DNA of 45,584 nucleotides, from assembly GCA_009919335.1 (NCBI GenBank), contig RGCC01000003.1, positions 1 through 45,584 of the forward strand, given 5' to 3'. This document shows, in pieces, positions 32,387 to 41,733 of this stretch (its first letter is position 1; each line of letters opens with the position of its first letter). This DNA comes from Alphaproteobacteria bacterium (GTDB taxonomy: Bacteria > Pseudomonadota > Alphaproteobacteria > Puniceispirillales > Puniceispirillaceae). Below the pieces are notes generated by a model. The model searched no databases. It was not told the origin of the DNA and saw only the letters and a list, made by a program, of their open reading frames with translations. The position numbers and the translations under genes are program-made.

Positions 32387-33379
32387 GTGACAAGACACCG
32401 ACGCAACCAGTTTGATCGCCCTGTAGCAGCAGGATTTTCCCTTGTCGAATTGATGATCGCCATGACATTACTGGCATTGGTAAGCGTTGTTGGCCTTCAG
32501 ATCATGCAGCTAAGTGAGACCAGCTTTACGCAAGGCAGAACCCAACTCAACATTCAGCAAAAAAATCAGGCGATCAGCGCCTTTATCAAAGATGACTTCA
32601 AAAATGAAACGCTTGGCGATCTGGCCTTTGACACAGGCACCGGCTTTCATTTTTATGATTTTTACAAAGCCACAAAATCTCCCTATGGGTACAGCGATGC
32701 GTTTACCGAAACAGCAAAGCTGCCAGACAGCAAATGCGGCCTCAAACCATATGTTGCAACGATCACGTCAGCCGAGGAACAGGATTTCATTCAGCAGAAA
32801 ATGCATTACAGCAGCGTTCATAAGGGCTGGGAAAGTGGGTGGATTGGCGGCTCTGCCTCGCCGACAAATGGATGGGCATGGGATAGCGGGCCAGAGGCCG
32901 GGCAAAAGTTCTGGCAGGGCGGCCCGTTTGATTACGGAATACGAAAATCTGATGATGCCGAATTGCGCGTCACAAGTGTGGCACCTGAACAGGTTGATCC
33001 GCTTTATTCGACAGTGCCTGACCGCGTTGCGTTTCGCCGTAAAAAAAACGTCTGGTCAAATCCGCTCGATGAATTTCACTATAATAATTTTTCTTACGGG
33101 CTGTTGGGCAGTGACACTTGTAACGATCCAAAAAACCTCGGCTATTGCCAGCCACTGCAATCCAGATTTCAAACGCGCCTTGGGACGGTGGGCGGACCCG
33201 GGCAGGGGCTGTGGTTTGCGATGAGTGACAATCTCTATCCATGCCGCGGCAAATGGCTTTTCAGCATTTGCGGCCATTACTTCGAGTGGGGCGGGATGAG
33301 CAACGATCCCGACATTACAATCGCCAATCGCGTCGCAGTTGATGTTGCAACACACCGCGAATATTGTCAGCTTGAATAG
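32387..33379 (+). CDS. Prepilin-like protein with a C-type-lectin-like body
   Basis: From a GTG at 32387 the product has 330 residues (the frame is open to a TTG at 32354). Residues 1-16 are a basic leader ending in Gly, followed by FSLVELMIAMTLLALVSVVGLQIM with Glu at position 5, the type IV prepilin/pseudopilin N-terminus cut and methylated by prepilin peptidase. A helical stretch to about 90 matches minor pilins. The rest is unusual: GWESGWIGGSAS, NGWAWDSGPEAGQKFWQGG, several cysteines, FEWGG and a final EYCQLE. The Trp/Gly spacing and terminal cysteine recall C-type-lectin-like folds. It is a single gene with no pilus cluster beside it. Adhesion or binding at a pilus tip is a guess. Confidence 0.6.
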   Translation: MTRHRRNQFDRPVAAGFSLVELMIAMTLLALVSVVGLQIMQLSETSFTQGRTQLNIQQKNQAISAFIKDDFKNETLGDLAFDTGTGFHFYDFYKATKSPYGYSDAFTETAKLPDSKCGLKPYVATITSAEEQDFIQQKMHYSSVHKGWESGWIGGSASPTNGWAWDSGPEAGQKFWQGGPFDYGIRKSDDAELRVTSVAPEQVDPLYSTVPDRVAFRRKKNVWSNPLDEFHYNNFSYGLLGSDTCNDPKNLGYCQPLQSRFQTRLGTVGGPGQGLWFAMSDNLYPCRGKWLFSICGHYFEWGGMSNDPDITIANRVAVDVATHREYCQLE

Positions 33380-33467
33380 CTATCATTCTAGCCGTATAAC
33401 GGGGTAAGGACCTGCGCGGCATTTCGGCAAATGCAGGAAAAAAAGATGACCCACCACAAAATCAACA

Positions 33468-34148
33468 ATGAGTGACCACAAGATGAACCAGACCGCGTTT
33501 GAAACCGCCCGCAAAATGATGGTCGATTGTCAGATCCGCCCGTCAAAAGTTACCGACCAAAAGGTACTAGATGCGTTTTTGACAGTCCCCCGCGAGGCGT
33601 TTGTCGGCAAACATCAAAGAGCCGTTGCCTACATCGACGAAGACTTACCGCTACCGGGCGGGCGTATTTTGATGGAACCAATGGTTTTGGCCAGATTGAT
33701 ACAGGCGCTTGAGATCAGAGCTGGCGACAGTGTTCTGGTGGTTGGCGCCGGCAGTGGCTACGGCAGCGCCATCATCGCGCATCTTGCCGGATCGGTCATA
33801 GCCGTTGAGACCCGCGCACAGCTTGTTGAAAAGGCGCAAGAAATCCTTGTAAGCCACGGCGTTGACAATGCGGCTGTAATTAAGTCACGGCTTGTTGATG
33901 GCTATGCAGAAGAGGGGCCTTATGATCAAATTCTGGTTGAAGGCAGCGTTGAAATGATGCCCGAATCCCTGCTTCAACAGCTTGGCCCAAAAGGCAAGCT
34001 GGCGGCGGTATACCGTCCAGCCGACGCCCCAATTGGTGTGGCTAGTCTGTGGATGCGATCAGGCGGTAACTTTGTTCGCAAGCCACTTTTTGATGCTTGT
34101 GTGCCGAACCTCGATGAATTTAACAAAAAACCCGAATTTACCTTTTAA
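33468..34148 (+). CDS. pcm: Protein-L-isoaspartate O-methyltransferase family protein
   Basis: A protein of 226 residues (an ATG five codons in, at 33483, is a possible alternative start). MMVDCQIRPSKVTDQKVLDAFLTVPREAFVG at residues 16-46 in pieces is the N-terminal signature of the alphaproteobacterial Pcm group. The SAM-binding loop is VLVVGAGSGYGSAIIAHLA near 90-108, followed by VIAVETRAQLVEKAQ. It repairs isoaspartyl residues by methylation, or is a diverged relative. Its position directly before tolC is conserved in alphaproteobacteria. Confidence 0.88.
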   Translation: MSDHKMNQTAFETARKMMVDCQIRPSKVTDQKVLDAFLTVPREAFVGKHQRAVAYIDEDLPLPGGRILMEPMVLARLIQALEIRAGDSVLVVGAGSGYGSAIIAHLAGSVIAVETRAQLVEKAQEILVSHGVDNAAVIKSRLVDGYAEEGPYDQILVEGSVEMMPESLLQQLGPKGKLAAVYRPADAPIGVASLWMRSGGNFVRKPLFDACVPNLDEFNKKPEFTF

Positions 34149-34169
34149 AAAAGATTGGTAAAACAAATC

Positions 34170-35305
34170 ATGTCTATGCTGAAAATTCGCCAAAACATTA
34201 CCGCCGCGCTTTTGTTTGGATGCATGGGAATGTCTGCATCGCCAGCAATCGCGATATCGCTTGAAGATACGCTTCGTGCCGGTTTGGAAAACTCAACCGC
34301 ACTGGCAGCGGCGCGCCAAAGCTGGGTGGCCATGCGAGAAGCCATCGGGACCAACACAGCGACCAGTGATCTTACGGCCAGATGGTTGCGCTTCACGCGC
34401 AAAACCTAACCCGGTTAAAGGCGCATGTTGACGCATCGCGCATTCGCGTTGAAGCCGGCGCCGCAACACCAACGCGTCTGGCCGAGGCGCGGGCGCGGTA
34501 TGCGCGGGCGCAATCTGATGAAATACTGGCGAAAACGCGATTGACCAATGCCGAAGATAGCTATCGCTCGTTAACTGGCAGAAACGCCGGTGACCTTGGC
34601 AAACCATCCATCAGCGGTGACCTGCCGATTGACCTGCTGGACGCTGAAACAAGGGCGCAGGCTGACCATCCGGACATTTTGTCAGCACGTGCTGCCGAGC
34701 GTGCCGCCAATCAGGCGTTTAACACGTTGCAGGCAGGGGTTCGGCCAACATTGGCCTTGAGCCTGTCCGCCAACACCAAAGCCGCAACAGGCACTTCGCA
34801 AGACAAGGACGAACTCGCGGCTCAGCTGGTGTTTTCATCACCATTATTGTCGACTAATGCAACACGTTCAACAGCCCGCAAAGTCGCTGCCAGCTACAGG
34901 CAGGCAAAGCTAGACCGAGCCGAGGCGACGCGAAAGGTCGGAGTTGGCGCGCGTGAAGCGTTTCGGAACTGGGAGGCAACTGCAATCCGGCTTGCGGCGG
35001 TTTCAACCGAGATTGAGGCCTTCCGCTTGGTCGCCAAAGGAATTGCCAGCGAGGCGCAGTTTGGACAAAAGACCACGCTTGATCTGCTTGATGCGGAAAA
35101 GGATGTGAATGACGCTGAATTGAGCCTTGTGACGGCCGAGCATAATCAATTGCTGGCTGCATTCCGTTTAAAGGCTGCGATCGGCGGCCTTACAGCTGAA
35201 AAGCTGGGCCTTGGCGACGTTCTTGGGGCATTATCCGATATGCCTGCGCCGCAAAACCCGTTTTACACGACATTCCCTTTCCAGCGCCGAACCACCACCG
35301 ACTAG
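34170..35305 (+). pseudogene. tolC: tolC outer-membrane efflux gene with internal deletion and frameshift
   Basis: The first frame (34170-34409) gives a signal peptide (MSMLKIRQNITAALLFGCMGMSASPAIA) and the start of TolC, ISLEDTLRAGLENSTALAAARQSWVAMREAIGTN in pieces, then runs into an unrelated tail and stop. A second frame (about 34380-35305) takes up at VALHAQNLTRLKAHVDASRIRVEAG, the periplasmic helix region, and continues to the normal C-terminus with TTLDLLDAEKDVNDAELSLV. About 80 residues between the two (first outer-membrane strands and helix) are lacking, and the junction at 34374-34384 is out of frame. TolC forms the outer-membrane duct of type I export and efflux pumps. As read, the gene cannot make a full protein. 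Either a real lesion or an assembly error. Confidence 0.8.
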
Positions 35306-35812
35306 ATGGCGGTTTTTAAGGGGTTATCCGGTATTTTTGCGACTGGGCCGACCTCTTGGGTGCTGCACCGCCGTGAACCGCGAGGGGTTGGTGTTTTACA
35401 GCTAGGTGATGTTGTTTGGCGCGCCCCTGACACTAGCGAGGGAAATAGGACTGCCAGTAAGACTGCCAGTAAAAACACGAGTGAAACCATAAGTAAAATT
35501 GGGGCTAATGGTTATTTGCCGGACATTATCATCCTCGAGGATGTCGTGCTTAACCCCCGCGAAACGCATGAACCGGTTGAATGGCAAACCCCAAATGACC
35601 AAGAAAACCGTCTGGGAACCGACAGCAAACAGCCAGCCACATCGCAAGATTATTCCAGCCCAGTGCGGCATGACGCGCTGAAATCACGCCTTCGCCGTAA
35701 GCTTCATGCACAAATTGACCGTTGGCTTGACGAGAATATAGCTAATTTGGTTGATGATGCGTTGCAAGCCACCCCACAAAGTCGTACAAAACCTGTCGAT
35801 AAATCAAAATAA
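35306..35812 (+). CDS. Candidate divergent PopZ (DUF2497-like) polar organising protein
   Basis: A protein of 168 residues whose ATG follows the tolC stop directly. The N-terminal half has GVLQLGDVVWRAP and PDIIILEDVVLNP, two copies of a motif like the VLELTDxV element of PopZ, separated by a polar S/T/K/N stretch coded by short repeats. A disordered middle is followed by a C-terminal helix LRRKLHAQIDRWLDENIANLVDDALQ (residues about 125-150), which matches the oligomerisation helices of PopZ (pattern L-K-x-W-L-D-E-N-L-P-x-L-V). In many alphaproteobacteria PopZ is encoded between tolC and valS, exactly this slot. The usual N-terminal EEILASIRxII helix is missing, so this is either a diverged or an N-terminally altered PopZ. 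Confidence 0.5.
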   Translation: MAVFKGLSGIFATGPTSWVLHRREPRGVGVLQLGDVVWRAPDTSEGNRTASKTASKNTSETISKIGANGYLPDIIILEDVVLNPRETHEPVEWQTPNDQENRLGTDSKQPATSQDYSSPVRHDALKSRLRRKLHAQIDRWLDENIANLVDDALQATPQSRTKPVDKSK

Positions 35813-35926
35813 ACTCTTCATCTAGGGGTGATCACTTTAGATGATTAAATAGGCGTTTTAACATGACGACTGACAGGCACTCCGCATTTTTGTCGTCCAA
35901 CCAATAATAATGACCCATCTGGAACC

Positions 35927-38363
35927 ATGACCGAGCCAACCTTAGCAAAGACCTATGACCCGAAATCCATCGAAGCGAACTGGTATGAAACATGGCTAGA
36001 TAGCGGTCATTTTGCCTGCGCGCCTGACTCAAAGGCAACGCCCTACACGATTATGATGCCGCCGCCAAACGTGACTGGCAGCCTGCATATGGGGCATGCG
36101 CTGACCTTTACTTTGCAGGATTTGCTGATCCGGTATCATCGGATGGCTGGACGTGACACGTTATGGCAACCTGGCACCGACCATGCAGGCATTGCCACGC
36201 AGATGGTGGTCGAACGCCAGCTGGCTGCCCAAAACATTGCGCGCCGTGATCTTGGCCGTGACGCATTTATTGAAAAAATTTGGGAATGGAAGGCCGAGTC
36301 TGGCGGCATGATCCATAAACAGCTGCGCCGCCTTGGTGCGTCTGCCGATTGGCAGCGCGAACGTTTTACCATGGATGATGGCCTGTCGGCGGCTGTGATT
36401 AAAACATTTGTGCAAATGCATCGTGAAGGATTGATTTACCGCGACAAGCGTCTGGTCAATTGGGACCCGAAACTAATGACCGCGATTTCCGATCTCGAGG
36501 TCGAGCAGATTGAACAAAAAAGTTCAATGTGGCATCTTAAATACAAGATTGAAGGCACTGAAAACGAATATATTTCTATTGCTACAACGCGGCCTGAAAC
36601 AATGCTTGGTGATGGCGCGGTCGCGGTTAATCCTGACGATGAGCGTTACCAGCATTTGATTGGCAAGATGGCAATTTTGCCATTGTCAAACCGGCCAATT
36701 CCGATTGTTGCTGATGAATATGCCAAAATGGACAAGGGCTCAGGCGCGGTGAAAATCACGCCGGCGCATGATTTCAACGATTTTGAAGTTGGCCGCCGGC
36801 ATGGCCTGCCGCTGATCAATTTGATGACGGCAACAGCATCAATGGAATCGATTCCCGAAATCCCGGAAAAATATCAGGGGCTTGATCGTTATGACGCCCG
36901 CCGCCAGATTTTGGCTGATCTAGACGCCCAAGGGCTTGTTGAACGCGAAGAGATCGTTGAAAACGTTGTTCCGCACGGCGATCGGTCCGGCGTTGTTATC
37001 GAGCCTTGGTTGATGGATCAATGGTATGTGAACGCTGAAGAACTCGCCAAACCAGCCATTAAAGCGGTTGAAGAGGGTCGCACCAAATTTGTTCCTGAAC
37101 GCTGGAACAAGACCTATTTCGAATGGATGCGGAATATCCAGCCTTGGTGTATTTCGCGCCAGCTCTGGTGGGGACACCGGATACCAGCATGGTATGGCCC
37201 TGACGGACAGGTGTTTGTCGAGGCGAATGAGGCCGATGCCATTGACGCCGCCGCCAAGCATTATGGCAAGACGGTCCCGTTAACCCGCGATGAAGATGTC
37301 TTGGATACATGGTTCTCAAGCGGGCTATGGCCGTTTTCAACCCTTGGCTGGCCAGATCAGACGGCAGAATTAAAGCGTTATTATCCGGGTGATGTTCTGG
37401 TCACCGGCTTTGATATCATCTTTTTCTGGGTTGCCCGCATGATGATGATGGGCATGCATTTCATGGATGGTGAAGTGCCGTTCCGCGAGGTTTATATCCA
37501 CGCGCTGGTCCGCGATGAAAAGGGTCAGAAAATGTCCAAATCCAAGGGCAATGTTCTCGATCCGCTTGAGCTTATCGACCAATATGGTGCCGATTCCTTG
37601 CGCTTTACCTTGGCGGCAATGGCAGCGCAGGGACGTGACATCAAAATGTCGACAACGCGTCTGGAAGGCTATCGGAATTTTACCAGAGCTGATCAAGCCT
37701 AGTCTGAATGATGACAACGCCAGCGCTGCCGCCGAAACAAGGGCCACAGCCAGCACGATTTTGGCTGGAACCTTGCGTTTGCTGCATCCGTTTATGCCGT
37801 TCCTGACCGAAGAATTGAACCGTGAAATCTTTGCCAGTGACGATTTACTGATCGGTGCAAGCTGGCCCGCACCGCTTGGCGCAGATGAGGGCGATGCGGT
37901 CAGTGAATTGCGGTTTGTGATCCAACTCATTACCGAAATTCGTTATATCCGCGCTGAAATGAACGTTCCATTATCGGCCAAGCCGGTGCTAAATATCCGC
38001 GGTTGCACTGAACTTCAGCAGCGCGCAATTGACAACCAGCAGGCCGCCTTGCTGCGGCTTGCGCGCCTCGATGGCATCACAATCGTCGACAGCTTTGTCA
38101 ACGGCAGCGCGCGCGGCAGTGTCGATGGAATGGAAATCGGTCTTCCGTTAGCCGATATTCTGGATTTGACTGCCGAAGCGGCACGCCTCAACAAAGAAAT
38201 TGCCAGCGTTACTGGCGAAATTGAGAAAATAGCGAAAAAGCTCGACAATCCGGGCTTTATTGCGAAGGCTCCCGAAGATGTTGTGGCGGAAAACCGCCGG
38301 CGTCTTGACGAGGAAAATACACGCCTTAATGGCCTAACAGCTGCCTTGAAACGGCTTGGATAA
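35927..38363 (+). pseudogene. valS: valS, valyl-tRNA synthetase, broken by internal deletion and frameshift
   Basis: The first frame (35927-37702, 591 codons) encodes the class I core: [17 protein letters not shown] (HIGH motif as HMGH) near 44, the editing domain with [17 protein letters not shown] near 222, and [21 protein letters not shown] near 530 (KMSKS). It then stops seven codons after EGYRNF. The second frame continues from about 37683 with [31 protein letters not shown], and the C-terminal coiled coil to 38363. The part of the anticodon-binding domain between YRNF and ELIKP, about 75-90 residues in homologues, is missing, and the junction at 37680-37686 is out of frame. The enzyme charges tRNA-Val and is essential, so a sequence or assembly fault or a second copy elsewhere must be considered. 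Confidence 0.85.
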
Positions 38364-38385
38364 GCCCAAGACAGCGATCTGATAA

Positions 38386-38401
38386 GGCCGCGGATGCGGC
38401 C
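38386..38401 (+). promoter_or_regulatory. Short GC hairpin before ilvD
   Basis: GGCCGC (38386-38391) and GCGGCC (38396-38401) form a perfect six-pair stem with a four-base loop between the valS stop and the ilvD ribosome-binding site. There is no T run. It may attenuate read-through from valS or be incidental. Confidence 0.35.
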
Positions 38402-38426
38402 GGTGACTTTAAAGGAGAGTTTAAAA

Positions 38427-40157
38427 ATGCCTGACAGCATCAAGCCTATCGACAAAAGCAATCTGCCAAGCCGCCATGTTTCGGTTGGCCCTGAAAAGGC
38501 GCCACACCGTTCATATTACTATGCAATGGGCATGACCGAAGAAGAGATCAACCAGCCGCTAGTTGGTGTTGTATCAACATGGAACGAGGCCGCACCTTGT
38601 AATATCGCATTGGCCCGACAGGCGCAGGCAGCGAAACGCGGTGTTCGTGAACATGCTGGCACGCCGCGCGAATTCACCACGATTACCGTTACCGACGGTA
38701 TTGCGATGGGGCATGCGGGCATGAAGTCTTCGCTGGTCAGCCGTGAAGTTATCGCCGACTCGATTGAACTGACCGTGCGGGGACATTGTTATGATGCGAT
38801 TGTCGGGCTGGCTGGCTGTGATAAATCATTGCCGGGTGTGATGATGGCAATGGCGCGGTTAAATGTGCCATCAGTTTTCATGTATGGCGGCTCGATCCTG
38901 CCGGGACGGTTCAAGGATAAAGACGTAACCGTTCAGGATGTGTTTGAAGCGGTTGGCGCGCACGCAGCCGGCAATATGTCTGACGAAGATTTGCATGAGC
39001 TGGAATGCGTTGCCTGTCCAAGCGCAGGGTCATGTGGCGGCCAGTTTACCGCGAACACAATGGCGTGTGTTTCTGAGGCGATTGGTCTTGCGATCCCCGG
39101 TTCAGCCGGTGCCCCAGCACCTTATGAGTCGCGTGATGAGTATGCCTATCATTCAGGCCGGATCGTCATGGATTTGGTGCGGGCGAATTTGCGGCCGCGT
39201 GACATCCTGACCCGCAAAGCCTTTGAAAATGCCGCCACCGTTGTGGCAGCATCGGGCGGATCAACCAATGCTGGCCTGCATTTGCCAGCGCTTGCCTCAG
39301 AATGTGGCATTGATTTTGACCTGCATGACGTTGCCGAGATTTTCAAGAAAACACCGTATATCGCTGATTTGAAACCCGGCGGGCGTTATGTTGCGCGCGA
39401 TATGTACGAAATTGGCGGCGTACCGATTTTGATGAAAACCCTGCTTGATGGCGGTTTTCTGCATGGCGACTGCATCACCGTGACCGGCAAGACCATTGCC
39501 GAAAACCTAGCTGATGTGAAGTTCCCGACAAATCAGGATGTTGTCCGCACAACTGCAGATCCACTGTCGCCAACTGGCGGCGTTATTGGGCTTCGCGGCA
39601 ATCTGGCTCCAGAAGGCGCAATTGTAAAAGTCGCCGGTATGAAAACCCTCAAATTCACCGGCAAGGCGCGATGCTTTGATTGTGAAGAAGATGCGTTTTC
39701 CGCGGTTGAACGCCGTGACTACCAAGAAGGCGACGTTCTGGTAATCCGCTATGAGGGCCCAAAAGGTGGCCCGGGAATGCGCGAAATGCTGGCAACGACC
39801 GCCGCACTTTATGGGCAGGGCGCTGGTGACACGGTCGCCCTGATCACAGATGGGCGTTTTTCGGGCGCAACACGCGGTTTTTGTGTCGGTCATGTCGGCC
39901 CAGAAGCAGCTGTTGGGGGGCCGATAGGCCTATTGCAGGATGGTGACACCATCACCATTGACGCCGAAACTGGCACGATCGAGGTCGATCTTGACGAGGC
40001 CGAACTTGCCAAGCGCCGCGCCGCATGGCAGCCGCGCGGAACCGACTATAATTCGGGGGCAATCTGGAAATATGCACAGACTGTAGGCTCTGCCGAAAAA
40101 GGCGCGTTGACGCATCCGGGCGGCAAAGCTGAAACCCATATGTATGCCGACATCTAA
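38427..40157 (+). CDS. ilvD: Dihydroxy-acid dehydratase
   Basis: A protein of 576 residues from the ATG at 38427, which has a strong AAAGGAGAG site 6-7 bases upstream. The Fe-S ligand cysteines are in [14 protein letters not shown] near 56, [12 protein letters not shown] near 127 (CDKxxPG signature), and [22 protein letters not shown] near 196-217. The C-terminal signature [19 protein letters not shown] lies near 477. It dehydrates 2,3-dihydroxy acids in valine, leucine and isoleucine synthesis. It has its own ribosome-binding site and a terminator behind it. Confidence 0.96.
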   Translation: MPDSIKPIDKSNLPSRHVSVGPEKAPHRSYYYAMGMTEEEINQPLVGVVSTWNEAAPCNIALARQAQAAKRGVREHAGTPREFTTITVTDGIAMGHAGMKSSLVSREVIADSIELTVRGHCYDAIVGLAGCDKSLPGVMMAMARLNVPSVFMYGGSILPGRFKDKDVTVQDVFEAVGAHAAGNMSDEDLHELECVACPSAGSCGGQFTANTMACVSEAIGLAIPGSAGAPAPYESRDEYAYHSGRIVMDLVRANLRPRDILTRKAFENAATVVAASGGSTNAGLHLPALASECGIDFDLHDVAEIFKKTPYIADLKPGGRYVARDMYEIGGVPILMKTLLDGGFLHGDCITVTGKTIAENLADVKFPTNQDVVRTTADPLSPTGGVIGLRGNLAPEGAIVKVAGMKTLKFTGKARCFDCEEDAFSAVERRDYQEGDVLVIRYEGPKGGPGMREMLATTAALYGQGAGDTVALITDGRFSGATRGFCVGHVGPEAAVGGPIGLLQDGDTITIDAETGTIEVDLDEAELAKRRAAWQPRGTDYNSGAIWKYAQTVGSAEKGALTHPGGKAETHMYADI

Positions 40158-40177
40158 ATCGTCGGGTGCATTTGAAA

Positions 40178-40210
40178 AAAAGCCGGGTCAGATTGATCCG
40201 GCTTTTTTAT
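40178..40210. terminator. Bidirectional intrinsic terminator between ilvD and xthA
   Basis: Bases 40180-40189 pair with 40195-40204 over ten positions (one G-U) around a five-base loop. A run of T follows on the plus strand (to 40208) and a run of A precedes (40175-40181), so it can stop transcripts from both convergent genes. It lies 22 bases after the ilvD stop. Confidence 0.92.
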
Positions 40211-40241
40211 TTCAGGCGCAATTGATATGAGATACGAGGCA

Positions 40242-41012
40242 TTAGGCGCGAAGCTGGCACCAGATAGGCGTATGGTCAGACGGTTTTTCCAACCCGCGCG
40301 GGGCACGATCAATGCCAACATCCTCAAGGCGATCAAGCGCCTCTGGCGAAAGCAGCAAATGATCAATCCTTACGCCGTGATCGCGCTGCCATGCGCCCGC
40401 CTGATAATCCCAGTAACTATAGAAAACCCCGCTGGGATTAAGGCTGCGCAGGGCGTCGGCATAGCCTTTGTGCAAGAGCTGGCGAAACGCCCCTCGGCTT
40501 TCCGGCCGGGTTAAGGCATCACCGGCCCATCCAGCCGGATCATAGCAGTCAATATCATCGGGAATAACGTTGAAATCGCCGCCAAGCACAACTGGCCTCT
40601 CATCGCCAAGCAATGTCATGGCACGCGCCTCAAGGCGCGCCATCCAGCCAAGCTTATAGTCAAATTTAGGGCCGGGGGCAGGGTTACCATTCGGCAGATA
40701 AATCGTTGCCACCCTCACGCCATTGATGGTTGCCTCCATATAGCGTGCCTGTTCATCCGCATTGTCGCCATCCAGCCCAATGACGACATCCTCAATGGGG
40801 AACCGGCTCGCAATTGCGACACCGTTATAGCTTTTCTGGCCATGAAAAGCGACGTGCCAGCCAAGGTCGGCAAAGGCTGAAACCGGAAAATTCACATCCT
40901 GCGATTTTGTTTCCTGAATTAACAAAACATCAGTGGTATCACCGGCCAACCAGCCAGTGACAATATCCAGCCGCGCCTTAATCGAATTCACATTCCAGCT
41001 AGCGATCCGCAT
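40242..41012 (-). CDS. xthA: Exodeoxyribonuclease III family nuclease
   Basis: A protein of 256 residues from the ATG at 41012, five bases after erpA. The longer frame to 41048 would overlap erpA. Motifs of the AP endonuclease/exonuclease III fold are MRIASWNVNSIKAR at the N-terminus (Asn7), LLIQETKSQD near 33 (metal-binding Glu), TIYLPNGNP near 106, GGDFNVIPDD near 143 (catalytic Asp-Asn), and the terminal KPSDHTPIWCQL (Asp-His). It cleaves at abasic sites and degrades duplex DNA 3' ends in base excision repair. Translated after erpA on the same mRNA. Confidence 0.94.
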   Translation of the reverse strand: MRIASWNVNSIKARLDIVTGWLAGDTTDVLLIQETKSQDVNFPVSAFADLGWHVAFHGQKSYNGVAIASRFPIEDVVIGLDGDNADEQARYMEATINGVRVATIYLPNGNPAPGPKFDYKLGWMARLEARAMTLLGDERPVVLGGDFNVIPDDIDCYDPAGWAGDALTRPESRGAFRQLLHKGYADALRSLNPSGVFYSYWDYQAGAWQRDHGVRIDHLLLSPEALDRLEDVGIDRAPRGLEKPSDHTPIWCQLRA

Positions 41013-41017
41013 TGCCG

Positions 41018-41398
41018 TTAAACAGAAAATGACGTGCCGCAACCGCATGATGCAGTTGCATTAGGATTGGTCACGGCAAAATATGACCCCATCAAATCCT
41101 GCACATAATCCAGTTCGGCATGGTCGATCAGTTCCAGCGACATATCGTCGACAACGACTTCTACCCCATATGCGTGAAAAACAATGTCATCATCGCTGCG
41201 GCTTTGATCAATGCTGAAATCATATTGAAAGCCCGAGCACCCACCGCCTAGCACGGCCACGCGGAAAAAGCTGCCGGCAGGCTCGCCCTCTAGCAATTGC
41301 GTAATCCGCCCTGCGGCAGCCTCACTAAGGCCAAACACACCCTGGTTTTGCGGTGCGGGTACGGCAGTATCAGTCGAAAAGTTATTTTGCTCGCTCAT
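41018..41398 (-). CDS. erpA: ErpA/IscA family iron-sulfur cluster carrier
   Basis: A protein of 126 residues. About 20 non-conserved N-terminal residues precede the A-type carrier domain: FGLSEAAAGRITQLLEG near 22, FFRVAVLGGGCSGFQYDFS near 44 with the first conserved Cys, and ASCGCGTSFSV at the C-terminus with the CxCG pair. A-type carriers deliver clusters to target enzymes. Here, ilvD (an Fe-S dehydratase) and complex I are likely clients in the cell in general, not by operon. Synteny with xthA and divergent dgt-argS is usual in alphaproteobacteria. Confidence 0.93.
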   Translation of the reverse strand: MSEQNNFSTDTAVPAPQNQGVFGLSEAAAGRITQLLEGEPAGSFFRVAVLGGGCSGFQYDFSIDQSRSDDDIVFHAYGVEVVVDDMSLELIDHAELDYVQDLMGSYFAVTNPNATASCGCGTSFSV

Positions 41399-41733
41399 TG
41401 CTTTGCCTGCCTTTGACGGTCATTGGCTTGGACGGCAACCCTAGGGGGCTTGCGCGCTTTTACGCCACTATCCGAATATGGCCCCAGATCGCGCACAAAT
41501 CAAGATCACATGCAGATCAGGATTACCCGATTAGCATCCGATGACGGGGTGGGCTGACCTGCGGAGTGATTGCGGTTTTTCTCGGCAACGCCTACAGTAA
41601 GCGCAGCGGATACAATAAACGCAGCGGATAGAGGCGATGGTCGGAACTGGCATTAACGATCTTGGATTTGTTCGTGTCATCGTCTGGAAGAGTGAGCCAA
41701 TCAAATGAACCAAATAGATGGGACAGGTGCCAA

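Noticed and set aside
32514-33224. 236-codon plus-strand frame
   Set aside because: Out-of-frame reading inside the prepilin gene, with no domain features.
37370-37930. 186-codon minus-strand frame over the valS junction
   Set aside because: Antisense to two recognisable valS pieces. Considered as an inserted gene explaining the break, but it codes nothing recognisable.
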